A stretch of 64,000 nucleotides of DNA from Pyrocephalus nanus (Eukaryota > Chordata > Aves > Passeriformes > Tyrannidae): assembly GCA_038380795.1 (NCBI GenBank), contig CM076262.1, positions 69,708,629 to 69,772,628 on the forward strand, read 5' to 3'. A model generated the notes under the pieces. It did no database searches. It saw nothing but the letters and a program-made list of their open reading frames with translations, and was not told the origin of the DNA. Position 1 is the stretch's first letter. Every line of letters starts with the position of its first letter. Both the position numbers and the translations under genes were made by a program. Positions 51,601 through 64,000 of this stretch are shown here, piece by piece.

Positions 51601-54600
51601 AGGTAGCATGAATTTTTCCTTCATAAAATGGGCAGGAGGCCCACAGGGACTCGTAACCTGACTTCAAAAAACTGCTTTCTTAAGCCACTCCTTACGGCAA
51701 ACGAGGAATCCCTGGAGAGCTGGGTTAGTTTGTGGTCTTGGCAGCGTTTTTCTCTGGCCCACCAGGTCTGGTGCAAGCACAGGTAGTCCTAGGCATAAAT
51801 AACTCTGATTTTAATGAAAAAGATTTATGTGGTCATAAAGGAAAAGGTTCCCAGTGAGCCAGTTCCATACATGCCCAAATACCAGACACATGTGTACAGA
51901 GAAATAGTGTCTTTTTAAATAAAAATATTATTCCACCACATAAACAATTGGAGATGATTTTGGATAATCTAATGGCATAAGAAGCATGGGGATTGTCAGA
52001 AGGGACAGTATTTTTTTTTCAGACTGACTTGATAGACATGGAAAACCTGGCAGGCTTTGAGTGTGTAAAATCTTTCAGGTCTGGAATAGAAACAGAAATG
52101 TTGAGAAATAAATATGAACTGAGCACAATTGTTCCATGTTTGACTGGATGCACTGAGGGAAACACTGGCTGTACTGAGCAGGGGAGTAAAGGATAATAAG
52201 GTCATGGGAGAAAAGAGGGGTGGTGATAATTGTTCTTCAGGTGATGCTGTTTCAGCATCCCCTCCATGCAGATAATTTGGTGTATCTTGCTATTTAATTT
52301 TTTTTAAATACAAGCACATTTCAAAAGTGACAAAAATACAAGTGACAAATGTCACCAGCATCAGTAACTGCATAACAAATGGCTGAGAATTTTATTAGAA
52401 AAGTCCTCAGAACTAATTTTCAAATGTTTAAAAAAGGCATTTCACCAGACATCACGTGGTTCATAATTGCTGTGCTGACAAATAGGTATTTTTAAGAGAG
52501 CAAACTCCAGCAGTGCAAGATCCAGTGTAACTCTGAAGCTCTGAACTAATGATCTTTCAAGGAGCCTTCCAATCCGTGTTATTCAATTATTTTTGGACAG
52601 CAAGACTTACTGTAATTGGTGTTCTGATGATAAGGATGCAGGTAAAGAGGTGTGGAAAATGGGTTGGGCTAGAAGAGGTGTTTATAGTGATTTTAATTAT
52701 TGCACCTGTAACCCTAGAGTACCTCAAAATTAATGTATATCACGAAGTCACAATAATGTGCTGTGCTTCTCAGTCCATTTTTGTCTCTTTTTGTCCAGCA
52801 CTGAGCTGGGGAGAGAAAAAAAGGTGTCAAACCCTTTAGAAATTGTTTAGATTCACTAGGGTACGATTCCCTTTCAATAATTTTATTTTAATTCCAATGC
52901 ATTTAAAAACTCTCCACAAAGCTGCCTTTTCCTTTTTGGGGGCTGCACAGCCTATGCCTCAAGATGCTGCATCCCAGGAAGCCATTCCTATCACCCTTAA
53001 ATCCTGTCTTAGCTTCTCCCCCTAGGTTAGATGCTCCAACCCCTAAATAATGAAGTATATTCATGGCTCTTCACAGAACTCACCCTGCTGTGTCCATGTT
53101 GTGCACTGGGTGCATAAACAAACAATAAACAGCCTTCAAATTTCCAAGATTTTTGCTTCAAAATGCTGTCTCCAGGCTACAGGATGCACTGCCATATTCT
53201 AAAAGCAATTTCATTCCTGGTAGGCAGATATTTTTAAAAGGTTGCAAGAAAAATTTGTATTATTTTTAGACCAAAATATGTTGTTATTCTCTGGAAAAAA
53301 GGTTAGATGAATGTTTTTTTATCATTTTTCCTAATCTCACTGGCAGGGATTCTTTCCCTAGTTATAGATGATGGGTCTTGGAAGGGAATTGATCTGAAAC
53401 AAAAAGGCTTCCTGAGTTGTATTCTTGTGGGCATGACTTTATCTGAATACTTCTTTATCTTCAGGTGTTTTTTCTTGTTGTTGTTGGCAGCTATTCACAG
53501 TTTCTTTATATTTTAAGTGGATTTCTGATTAAAAGTGCAGATCGTGCAAGAAATAACATTTCTATGAGTGGGCAAATGCATTTCTGAAAATTGGAACTTA
53601 GGTGTGAATTCTTAATCACATACACTCAAAATACTTCTATTCATAAATAATAGGCAATTCTGGCTTAAAATTTGCTGTTTCAGCGGGTGCTTTTGCCAGC
53701 AAATTATCTGAGTGAAATTCACTGGAAAATTTCCTGAAAGGGGAATGCAACCTTTATTTTAAAATTCAAATGCACACTGGGCATTAAAGGCATTTTTAAG
53801 ACTATCTGTTGCATTTCTAGCTCAGGTCTCCAATCGTGGGGGGTTTTATTGCTGAGAACCCAGCTCTGTGGAGACCATGCTGGTGGTGATTTGTGGTGAG
53901 CACTGCACCGTGTAATGGTGGGGTCTAACCCTGAGAAATACCATCAAATTACAGAACTCATCTCATCTTCTAAACCACAGGGCAGTTATATGGTAAATAC
54001 TCCGGGATCCTGTGGAGTGTAATTATCAGGTGAGCTGCAAACACGTGTAATTATTGTGGAGCCCTACCTGTGATGTTTGCTGGTGGAGTTACCACATAGG
54101 TCAAATACACTGCAGAACTCTACTCATTCTCTCGGTGTAAAGTATTACCATGGGTTTTTGTCATGGTTTTTCAACCATAATTCTTTTATTTGTGGAGCTT
54201 TCAGCTCATGTTACCCCTTGCACCCCTATTGCAGCCGCCCAAAGGGAGGGCTCAGCCCGCTTCTCACACAGGAGGAAAACCTACTTGTCCTGATAAAGTG
54301 TGGTGGCTAAAAGCTGAAGGAGGGTTCTACATACCTCCAAAAAAGAAAAGGCAACAGCTTTAAGAGATAATTGCTGCCTTTATTTCTTGGTACTTGCAAA
54401 GACTGATGTGAACACGTGAGAGGTGAGGCAGAGCCGTGGCAGAAATTGTCACCAGCAATGCTGGCGGCAGGAAACACCCAGAATAGCAGGATGAAAGTAC
54501 TTTGAAGTTTGGGAGAAAACAAACTGGTAGATTCACCAGGTGTAGTGGTTGCACTTCCTGAGTGAAGCAGATTTGTCAGCTTTTCTGCTGTATTTTGTGA

Positions 54601-54809
54601 TTTGTAGGTCTGACTGAGAAGTCTTTCGCTCATGAGCCTTTTTTCTTCGGTGTTCCACATTGCATAGGGCAAGAACATTAACTGAAGGGAAACACACTAA
54701 TCCAGATGCTGTATAGTTGGTTGGTTGGTTTAGAAAACCATAAGTACATTGCTTTGAAATAAATAATGTTTTCTTTGGTTGTCATGTGCTGGACTCTTGT
54801 CTCAGTCAG

Positions 54810-54825
54810 ACACACACACACACAG
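54810..54825. repeat. (CA)n run
   Basis: gacacacacacacacag, seven CA units. Confidence 0.85.
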
Positions 54826-54934
54826 GTCAAGTGCACTCTTTTTCTAGTCTCAGTCATAGTAATATGTTCAGTAATATTTTCTCAAAATGATGTCCAAGGA
54901 TTTTTTCCCCCTATTTGTGGTATTAGAAGAGCGA

Positions 54935-55297
54935 TGGGTGACATGGACCTGCTGGAGCAGGTCCAGAGGAGGGCCACAAAAATGATCAGAGGGATGGAAC
55001 AACTCTTCTATGAGCACAGGGTGAGGGAGTTGTTTTTGTTCAGCCTGGAGAAGAAAAGGCTTTTGTGAAAACTCATTGCAGCCTTTCAGGGCTTAAAGGT
55101 GGGTTTATAAGAAAGATGGGGACAAACTTTTTAGCAGGGCCTGTTGCAGTGGGACAAGGGCTCTAATGTTGTAATACTTGTAGATTCAGACTAGGTATAA
55201 GGAAGACTTTTTTTACAGTGGGGGTGGTGAAACACTGGCACAGGTTGCCCAAAGAGGTTGGATGCACCATCCCGGGGGAACATGAATGTATTTAACC
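54935..55297 (+). mobile_element. CR1 LINE fragment, about 360 bases
   Basis: It contains successive CR1 3' landmarks in sense orientation: gacctgctggagcaggtcca, gaggagggccacaaaaatga, tgagggagttg...ttcagcctggagaagaaaag, then gactaggtataaggaagact, gtgaaacactggcacaggtt and gcccaaagaggttggatgca. Substitutions and small deletions break all reading frames. The copy stops before the terminal repeats. A 100-residue open frame at 54766-55068 is partly this element and is not a host gene. Confidence 0.9.
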
Positions 55298-55755
55298 ATC
55301 CTTCAAAAATCATTCATCTGATGTTATGTTGTCAAAGCTGTAGTTCACCAACAAACTTCCTTTAAGAGGGTGAGGGAACTGAGGGGTGCAGACATTGTCC
55401 CTGCATTTAATGTCACACATCCCAGAGAGTTTCTGCCTTCTAGGGGAGTTTATTTCTCTCCCTTAACTATGCAGAGAGAATACAGAGACTACTTCAGACA
55501 GGAACTATTGTAGATGGACTGTAAAAATACAGACTTCCCACTTCCACATCCCTTAGTTTCTTTGGAGTTACTGCTGTAATCTGGGCAGTCTCAAATGTGG
55601 GTTTACTGTTTGTTCATGTGAGGTGCAGCTGGTTTAGAGATTTCTGGGAAAGCAGTCTTTTTGCTGCGAGAAGTAGCATTTAAAATCATTGGCTTAACTG
55701 GCCTAACTGTGAGAACAGTGCTATTTAATTTTCTTCCATCAACTTTGTTATCTTT

Positions 55756-55998
55756 GGAATCACAGAATGGGGCAGGCTGGAGGGGCCACAGTGGCTCATC
55801 TGGTCCAGCCTCCCTGCTCAAGCAAGGCCATCCCAGAGCACATGGCACAGGATTGTGTCCAGACAGCTCTGGAATATCTCCAGTGAGGGACACTCCACAC
55901 CCTCTCTGGGCAATCTGTTCAGATCTCAGTCACTGCACAGCAAGGTAGTTCTTCCTCATGTCCAGGTGGAACTTCCTGGGCATTGGTTTCTGCCTGTT
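55756..55998 (-). mobile_element. CR1 LINE fragment, antisense, about 240 bases
   Basis: It reads ggaatcacagaatggggcag, then catctggtccagcctccctg, gtgtccagacagctctggaatatctcc, actccacaccctctctgggc and agttcttcctcatgtccagg, in the order expected for an antisense CR1 3' region. It lies about 460 bases from, and opposite in orientation to, the CR1 fragment at 54935. Confidence 0.9.
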
Positions 55999-57437
55999 AA
56001 ACATTTTCCTTGGCTCTCCTTTTGTTGTTGATGTATTTATAAAAACACTTTCTGTTGTCTTTCACAGCAATCTCAGTAATGTTAGAAAACTCTGGCTAAA
56101 TTAGGTATCTTTTCCGTTTTGGATTTTCTCTTTGACACTCCTCCTGCAGCACTGATTCCCTGTGACACTGCATGGCATAGGAATTCAAATCATTTCATCC
56201 TTACTCCTAGAAAATGAAGTTTATCACTCGAGGCCCCTGACCTTGTGAAGGTCAAAGAGGGTGAGAAATTACTTAACTTCTTCAGTTTTAAACTCTGAAA
56301 AGTTGTTGTAGAACCAAATCAGTATTAAACTAAATATAAAACTTTCCACTGATAGCAGATCTTTCCACTCCTGTGGAACTAAAGTGGAGGTTCTGTGCTG
56401 ACTAAAAAGATTGCCAGTGATTATTGCGTTGTGCTGTCGCTTTTGGATCCGAAGGCTCTTGCAACATCATAAATTCCATGCAAAGAGCAATGACTTCTAA
56501 ATTATCAATCTAAGCTTGCTCAACATTTCATTAAAAAACCCTATTTTGTCGGAATGTTATGTGCAAATGTCATCTTATAAAAACACATTAATGCAAAGCC
56601 TCTTATAAAGTACTATTTATTTAAAAGATTATGTGGTTTTACCTAACATTAGTCTGATTCCTTATTATTTCTTAAGCCATTGACATTATTAAAACTTGCA
56701 TGCAAGAGGGAAGACCTGGAAGACAAGAGTCAGGGTCAAAAGTAACAACATAGCAACCCTCTCAGTCCTTATGAAATCTGGCAATTCCCATAATGGAGGG
56801 GGAAAGCAGGGTGGCTGCCAGTAGGGTTTCATAACAGGAGATGGAAGGAGAACTCTGTCCTTCTGCTCACACCAGGAAGATGAAGTGTGCCATCTCCATG
56901 GCACAGAACGCTATAAATAAATTAAAAAGCTGGGGAGTGTAGTAAGATTAGGGTAGTGCATGTCCCAGACCTATAAATTTGTGTGCCTGAGTTGTGAAGG
57001 AGAGGCCATAAAAGCAGATTCACGGAAGGATTGCAGGTGTGGTGGGGGGAGAAAAAAGGCTTCCTGTAGCCCCTCTGAGGGGCTGTGGGGGTGCTGTCCC
57101 CGTTTTGCTTGTTGGTTCCCATCACTTGGCCCATCTTCTTGGTTAGTTTTTGGCCCAAAAAGGGAGCACTTCCCATCTGGTCAGCACACACCCCCTAAAG
57201 CAGCCTTGTGTCCTCTCCCTGGGCTGGCCAAGTGAGGTAGCTGGAGTTTGTTCTGCATATGTTGTGTTTAGCTCAGGTTACAGTAGCCTGTAATTTTTTA
57301 AGGATGTGGATTACCATCAAATTAGGTTTTTAAATTCAAAGTCAGGCCCAAGTGCGTGTTCTTTGCCTCTTTTAGTGTTTTAATGAGCACAGAAAAAAAG
57401 CCCATCAGCGATACCCATATGAGCCATTCACTTGAGA

Positions 57438-57490
57438 AATGAACTCTGTGATCCTTGTGGGTCCCTTCCAGAATATTCTGTGATTCTGAT
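57438..57490 (+). mobile_element. CR1 LINE 3'-end remnant
   Basis: tgatccttgtgggtcccttc followed by cagaatattctgtgattctg is a near-consensus CR1 3' terminus, with two copies of the terminal ATTCTGTGAT-type repeat. Confidence 0.85.
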
Positions 57491-59223
57491 ACCCAGAACC
57501 AACATACACCACCTATTAGAATGGCACACAATCCACACCCTGTGGGGACTTCCTAGGTCTGCACATTATTCTAAATTATGGCAATAACACAGCTAATTTA
57601 GAAACACATTGTTAAACACAAAGAACTCAACTCCAGAAGCACTCAAGAATGCTAAACTCACCCAGTGTAGCACCTGGAGACTGAAAAGCTCATGTTTGCT
57701 TCCAAACATGCAGAGTTTCCAGTGTTCTGCTTTGCTGGATATTGATAATGATGGTCCTTATGCCAGTGGCAGAGAAGGAATGCTCCCAGTGCTCCTTCTG
57801 GCTGATGTCACCCCACAGGCAGACTGGGTACACAGAGCTGTGGTGAGAAGGTAGTGAATGAAATCAAGCCTGCCCACAAAACTCAGAGATCCTGAAAAAC
57901 ACACATCTTCTCCAGCCAAGAGCTTTAGTGACGTGTAAGTAATTGTCATTGAGGAGCAGGGACCAAAACTGAGTGGCACACCTTTTCCTGGCAAGCCTGA
58001 TGGCTGTGGACAATGACTCCTTCTGTCTGCCAGCCTTTCCATTTATTTCTCCATTATCCCACTTTTTCAGTGTTTTCTTTGGGGTTTCTTCCCTGTCTTT
58101 CGAGGTCCAGAGAATGGAACTTACTGGTGTATTCAGCTAGACCACTTCCAGCACTTCATCCAAGACAGCTTTGCTTTCCTTCCCTTCGTGGCACTTGCCT
58201 TTCCCTCTCCAGGGTGGGACTGTGACCCACACCTTTTATCCTCCAGAAAATACATTATTAAAGCTTTTCAGTACTGTCTTTGAGAACATTTTAAAAACAC
58301 CTTTGTAACTTAAGTGTAAGGGAAATACACCCATTCAGGTAGAAAATGCTGGTCATGTAGAGTTGGAAACAACTGGAGTTATAATCAAGATATGGCACGA
58401 CGTAGTTTGCTTTTTTTGTGGCTGTCCAGCCACGGTGAAAAATTTATTCATTGTAAATAGTCACAAAGGTGGACTTTAGGGTTCATCTCCAGGTTTCCCA
58501 TTCTGCAAACATTCCTAAAATAGAAAGATCTTGCTCTCCTGAGAAGCACCGTTAGCTTGAGAATATGTTAGCATGGGGGAGTTTAATTTTTTACATCATT
58601 CCTTCTGCTTTCCCATTAAAAGTGGTACAATTTTATGTGATCCAATGGAAGAAATTCCAGCTGAGGATTCAAGGGACACAAAAAGAGAATGATTTAGCTA
58701 ATGCCTGATTAATGCAAGGAATTTAATTTTTTTAAAACTTTTTCTAATTACTGATGAAGGAGAATAATATTATGAGTAGTGGCATATCTTCTTAAGATGT
58801 CTCATCTCACAAGCTTTTTTCTCTCTTCAGAATAAAAATCAAAGAAGATTTTTCTCAAAGATCTGTGTAAGAATGTGTTCCCATTGTAATGACCCAGAGG
58901 TATTTCATGCATTCTGAGGTAACCTACAGGCAATTAAAATTACTGGGTGTCCTTTCAGCCACAGAGTTCAGCAGAGTTAAGAAACTGTTGCTTAATGAAA
59001 CACATGTACACTTTTAATACTTACTCCATAAATTAAGGACATAAACTTCCACTGGCCTTGAAGTATCTCAGGGGAGTTCAGGAGCCTCTCACCAGTTCAT
59101 CTAAACAATTGGCTTGGTTTGTTGACAGCCAGGCAGGAGTGCTGATCTGAGGGACCGGGAAACTGGGAATTGCCATCCAGCTTTCAGCCTGTTGAGTCCA
59201 GCTAGGAAATTACAAAAGCAGAC

Positions 59224-59243
59224 TTTTTTTTTTTTTTTTTTTT
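59224..59243. repeat. Poly-T run, 20 bases
   Basis: Twenty consecutive T bases followed by cccc. Confidence 0.95.
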
Positions 59244-62200
59244 CCCCTTAAGTCTGAGGCAAATCAGAAGGGAAGGGAACCATCATTCCCTTCTTTTTCA
59301 GATTTCTCTTTTATTCCTTCGGCTTCAGAGTTGAAGGGTAATGTTTGGTACTGAGAAATAGATGTCACTAATTGCTGTTTTCTGGGGAATTTGGTGAAGA
59401 GCCCCTCAGATAAGCTGAGTTAGGCCATCAGCTGTTGTATTAAAACCTTTCCATGGAGCTTTCTAAAGAATTCCTAAATGTGTTGAAATCTAGAAGGAGT
59501 TTTGAAGCCTTTTTTTTTTTCCAGTGAAGAGAACCCTGTCAGTGTTTAGCATTTAAACTGAGCTGAGTAGTGGAACACTTTGAAACACTGCACAAGCTCT
59601 AAACCAGAAAGGAAGAGAATTGGCTCCTGCCATCTCCATATGTTGTTCATCTTCACTGGCTCACAATTCCTATAGGATTTGCACAGTAACAAGTGGAGAG
59701 CTGAAGGAGCTATCCAAAGTGAGCAAGCATTCTCTCACTTTAGAGGTAGACAAGCAATGAGGAATCAAAGGACAGTGTAAGACAATAATGTGTGCAGGAA
59801 AAGATCCAAACCCCTTGAATTCCCTTTCCTAACTAGGTCAGACTTTGCTGCCATATGATTAACTTATTACCTTTTTCTCACAGAGCACTCTCATTCAGCT
59901 GAAAAGTTTGGAACTGCATCATCTTAATAGATTGATTTTACTGCTTTAAACCTGATTAGTTTTGTGCTGTCATTAATCCTAATGGCCCTTTGGTCTTACT
60001 CTGTGGGACCTGCATGTCTGAGCTTATCAGCTCCCAATCTTCAGCAAACACTGCTGCTTTCCTACACACTTTTCTTCTCTCACTTATGTTCCTTTTACTA
60101 CCTGTAGGCAAGAAGGAAGCAGGAGGTTTTTCCCTTCACCATCTTCAGCCTCTGGCCTTAGAGTAGGGATGCAGAGAAAGGTTCAAAGATGTAAACAAGC
60201 CAGTGCACAAAACATTGAGCTTTACTGTCTGTAGGAAACACTGAGCAGCACGTTCAGGGCTCCCATTTGCCATCAGAGTCGGGACAAAAGTGTAATGTTT
60301 CAGAAGGGTTTCCTAATTATATGACCCTTAAAAATCCCTGCAGTCACATCTTGCTTGCCCTGGTGAAGGTTCCATTATTTATGAAGTGACTCGGTGTAGT
60401 AAGTGCATCTGCCATTTTGCTTCAGCCATTGAGGTTTTAAATGGAACAGTGTTTTCCAACATCCAGCCTTGAAATCCCGTTTTCCCCCATTTGTACAGAA
60501 TCAGAACAGCTTCCTGTTATTATGCAGCTTAAAAAGCCCAGGTTTCCCACTACAGACAACTTGAAAGTTATATTGATTCTGTCACTAATCTAGTTGCTTT
60601 TGTTACGAGTCTTTAAGGTGAATGTGCAGGGTTCTGTAAATTTAATTGCAGCAGATGTTTCTCTGGGTTTTCTCTCTCTCATTTCACTCTGGATTTTAGT
60701 TGTTTTTTCCTTGGAAAGGTACATGAAAGGGAAATCCTTGTATAGTCAAATGTTTGTTTTACCATCTAAAGCTTGCAAAGGGTCCTTAGCCTGGGCTGAT
60801 TTCTTCTTGAAGAGCTGTAATTATTCATGGAAAGAGAAAAAAAAGCCTTTGTCACTAATAGGCTTCTTGGTGCTTCTTGTAACAGTCTTTATTATTCCTT
60901 TCTACATAATTTTCTATTGATGAGGTGAAAAAAAGGCTTCCTCTGCTGTTGAGAGAGAAAAGGTAATTGTTCTTTTTTCACATTTACCAATGCTTGTTGC
61001 GTTCCTTATGTGTTTAAAGGACAAGGATGCAGAAAATGATGTTATTGATGGCATCACCATGGCAACAGTTCTTTGGAATAATTCATTCTGGCATTGTTAT
61101 TCTGCACACACAAAAAAAGGGGGACTTTCTTTTAAGCACAAACAGATTGTGCCCCTTTTAAATGCACCCATGAACTTTGCTTTTCTGAAGATTTACAGAC
61201 TGGTTTGGGGCAGAAAGGATTCTGACATCATTTACCTCTCTGTGTACATCACATTATGGTGTAGAAAAAAAAAAACCCACTTTGAAAAAGCCAATGGTTT
61301 AAAGAGACACAGTATGGGAAGGATACATAAACATTTCTTTGATCAGAAAGACAAAAAAAAAAAACTTGAAAGAATTTTGAAATTTATGAGCTCTAGCACC
61401 AGACTCACCAAATAATCAGTCAAGAGACAGAGGAGAATGAAGGAGCCACTCTGAGCTTATTAAAGTAGTTATTTAGTTATGACAGTACTCCAGATAACAT
61501 TGCTTTTACCCCAGACACTACACATGTTTGAGCACATTTTGATGGGAAATCCAATTGCTGCTTCACAAGGCAGTTTGCAAACATATTTTGGCTTTCATAC
61601 TCGGTTTTCCATTCTCCTCAGGTGTGTAAAGTCTTGCTGATATTAACATTTTAGAAGCATTTTCTAGGGCACAGTATAATTCTATTCTTTCTTGCCTCCA
61701 CTGCAGTTCTGAATTGGATTCCTTTATTTCTCTGGTACTCATCAATGAAATATATATCTGTTCTTATTAAAAAAAATAAAATACGGGAATTTAATGAAAT
61801 TTGAACCAGGTTTGCAATCCATTCTCCACTCTGGCACCCTGGTGTGCACCTTCTTGTGTGACTTCCCCACAGGACAAACTGTGTGTCCTGCACACCGATG
61901 GCACGTGGAAGCGGGCTGGACAAACCTTGAACACACGAGCACTTGGCACCTAAAAAGAACTTGTGTAGTGTGTAAAAATACTACTTAAATATACCAGTTC
62001 TTGAGGGGAATTGGAGTGCTAGGATTTTGGTTCTGAGTTGCACACGATTTTTCTGGGAGTCACCACAGCTGGTGGGAATCGGCTGTTTGGTTGTTTGGAC
62101 AACAACTTGGACCACTGGGTTTTTCTCCTGTCACAGTGTTGATGGAAATGTGGAGCTCTGGGGACTACAGCACACCTGTATGTGGAGGTTCCTTCACATT

Positions 62201-62524
62201 CAGCTTTTCAGAGCTGAGGTGACCCCAAAAAACTGAACAGGAGGCTGGAAACTGTTTCTTGATCCCTCCTGACCACCTTTGTGCTACGTGGTCCTTTCTG
62301 CATGGGGGCGAGTCTAGGAATTCCTTCACATCATGGTCAGTGTTTTATTTTGTAAGGAACAAAGTAACAGAATGAGCTTTAGGTCTTGGTCATGTTTAGC
62401 CCTACAAAAATGATAATGCTGGTGTAAAATAATCATTTGATCTGATTTGATCCATATTTACCTGTAGAACAGAGAGCAGCCTTCACTTCTTGCACAGCAT
62501 ATTCTTGGGTTTAAATAGGTTGTA

Positions 62525-62645
62525 GAGGTGTTAGTAAATGTAGTATTACATATACTTATGAATATTCAGTATATAAATTGTTTTATATTAAATATTATAA
62601 ATATATCTATAAATCACAACATATATTAACATAATACATAGTGTC
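62525..62645. repeat. AT-rich low-complexity stretch
   Basis: It is dominated by ata, tat and aat words (for example ttttatattaaatattataa) with very few G or C bases. No function is evident. Confidence 0.7.
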
Positions 62646-64000
62646 TGTAGGTACATGCACTATAGTGTCACGTATCACTTTGATAGTTAACCTCACACTG
62701 ACTTTTCTCTTGATGTAAAAAAAGAAAATAGGAAAAATTCTAATGCTTGTATGAAACTTTTTCCAGCCATCAGCACCTAGAAACGCCTTCACATGTTGTA
62801 TTCATGGCAGTAAAATAATCTTGCTGGAATAGCAAAATCAGTATCAGGTTTCTTCAGGCAACGTCGTCTCGTTTGGAGCGGGTTATGCCTTGCTGTAAGT
62901 CAAGGCCACAGGAGACTCTGCCTTCCTGAGAAAGAATTGCAGGGTTGTGGGAATATTCCCAGGGCAGAACAGGCATTGCTGAGGTCATTCTTCCACTTGG
63001 AGCTCGAAAGGAAACCCTCACACACACCCAGGGCCCTTCATCATCAGCTGGTTCCACAAGGAACGATGCGTTGTAGTCAAAGCTCAGCAGGAGCCCAAAG
63101 GAAGAATCTGTTCCATCCTCCTGTTTCATCTTCCTGTTTTGCAAGATTTTATTTGCTACACAGCTTTCCTAAACAGCAGAGTTAGAAAGTCAGCCTGTTA
63201 AATATTTCTTCTGCCATTCTGCTCGATCAGGGGGCTGATCAAGCACGTGTGCATTTTATATTTCTTTACACGATTTTGCAAGAAGTTACGAAATTTCGAT
63301 GTGAAGGGGTTCCTGCAAAGAAAAGTGGTGTTGAAATATTTACTGTTGTTCCATCTATTTGAAAAAGTGCCCTAGAAATACTTATCTTTAAAATATTTTA
63401 TTAGAAATATTTCTGGAAGCCAAGTGTGTCTCATGTCAGTTGTGCAGATTTTAGAAGAAGGGAAAAAAATACAAGATTTTAGTATTCTTTTTTTTTTAAT
63501 CCTATCATCCCATCTCTTGCCTTATCTTTACACAAATGATACTATAAAGATTTAATTTTTGCTTAGACCTAGTTCAAAACCTTCTCACTAATGAAAAGCC
63601 ACCTTTTCAAATTAATTATTTATTTATATTTGTGCAAAGTGTCTGCATTCTGCGATTATTTTAAATCTTTTTATTGGAGACCTAAAAACTTTGCTCCATC
63701 TTTGTGAGAAGTTTCACTTGGTAGAGGTGGTGAATGTTTGATTAAACACCGAATTTTCCTGTGATCAGGGAGGGCAAAAACATTTCCTTGCCATTGTCTG
63801 GTCTGTTGTTCTGCAATTTTCCCATGTTGTAAACAGGTACTTTTTATCTCTAGAGGGAGTCTGTCAGAAAAGAGGTGAGATAGGTTTTCATATCTCTAGT
63901 GTGCTGAAAGACCCAGAATATTTTTTAAAAATTATGTGGGAGTTTCTTTTTCTTGTGACAACTCAGGGTTTCTTTGTGTTTACTGAACTCCTACTGCTGT

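Larger units (their letters stand above)
28054..64000 (+). other. Intron downstream of the EGF3 exon (5' portion, at least 35.9 kb)
   Basis: It begins with a consensus gtaagt donor and runs off the window, so the acceptor is not seen. I looked for the expected EGF4 exon and other EGF, cysteine-rich or CUB coding segments and found none. It contains at least six CR1 fragments (33360-33690, 42506-42567, 54935-55297, 55756-55998, 57438-57490), a TTTATA hexanucleotide microsatellite at 48445-48519, long A or T runs (45560-45580, 59224-59243), an AT-rich patch at 62520-62640, and a cluster of homeodomain/E-box palindromes near 45.2 kb. The stretches 28.1-33.3, 34-42, 43-45, 49-54.9 and 57.5-62.5 kb show nothing else I can name. 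Confidence 0.75.

Noticed and set aside
54766..55068. 100-codon plus-strand open frame
   Set aside because: Its second half is a decayed CR1 fragment; there is no host-gene signal.
61835..61955. Possible exon after a 'cttccccacag' acceptor-like site
   Set aside because: The frame that would follow contains a stop within about 20 codons, shows no EGF pattern, and no good donor follows.
1..64000. Prokaryotic-type systems (operons, CRISPR arrays, toxin-antitoxin, phage) and viral genes
   Set aside because: No gene density, ribosome-binding pattern, direct-repeat arrays or viral coding regions are visible; the window is spliced vertebrate DNA.

Overview
This is a 64 kb piece of vertebrate nuclear DNA, most likely from a bird. 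It is AT-rich and mostly CpG-poor. It carries at least nine diverged fragments that look like CR1 LINE 3' ends, on both strands, and the usual mono- and dinucleotide runs. There is no sign of Alu, L1 or B1-type repeats. CR1 also occurs in crocodilians and turtles, so 'bird' is an inference, and the species cannot be told from the sequence.

Only two segments are convincingly protein coding. They are two exons of one plus-strand gene, at 11109-11237 and 27919-28053. Each has a good splice acceptor and donor, is in phase 1 at both ends, and encodes one complete calcium-binding EGF-like domain. The two join as consecutive domains. Their residues match the second and third EGF repeats of the secreted/cell-surface SCUBE family, best SCUBE1 from my knowledge of the family. 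The window is therefore an internal slice of a long SCUBE1-like gene. The signal-peptide exon, EGF1, the later EGF repeats, the spacer, the cysteine-rich repeats and the CUB domain were not found here.

Layout: 1-11108 is the 3' part of an intron, containing a CpG-dense block at about 7.06-7.75 kb with a 19-base C run next to it. Then come exon A (11109-11237), a 16.7 kb intron (11238-27918), exon B (27919-28053), and at least 35.9 kb of the next intron (28054-64000). That last intron holds most of the CR1 pieces, a hexanucleotide TTTATA microsatellite at 48.4 kb, and several compact palindromic motifs that could be regulatory sites.

Most other open reading frames look like chance: they have no recognisable domain and often overlap open frames on the other strand. 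I found no operon, CRISPR array, RNA gene, intact mobile element or new biological system. The best leads are possible intronic regulatory elements: the CpG-dense block, an inverted pair of octamer motifs at 24.16 kb, and a homeodomain/E-box palindrome cluster at 45.2 kb.
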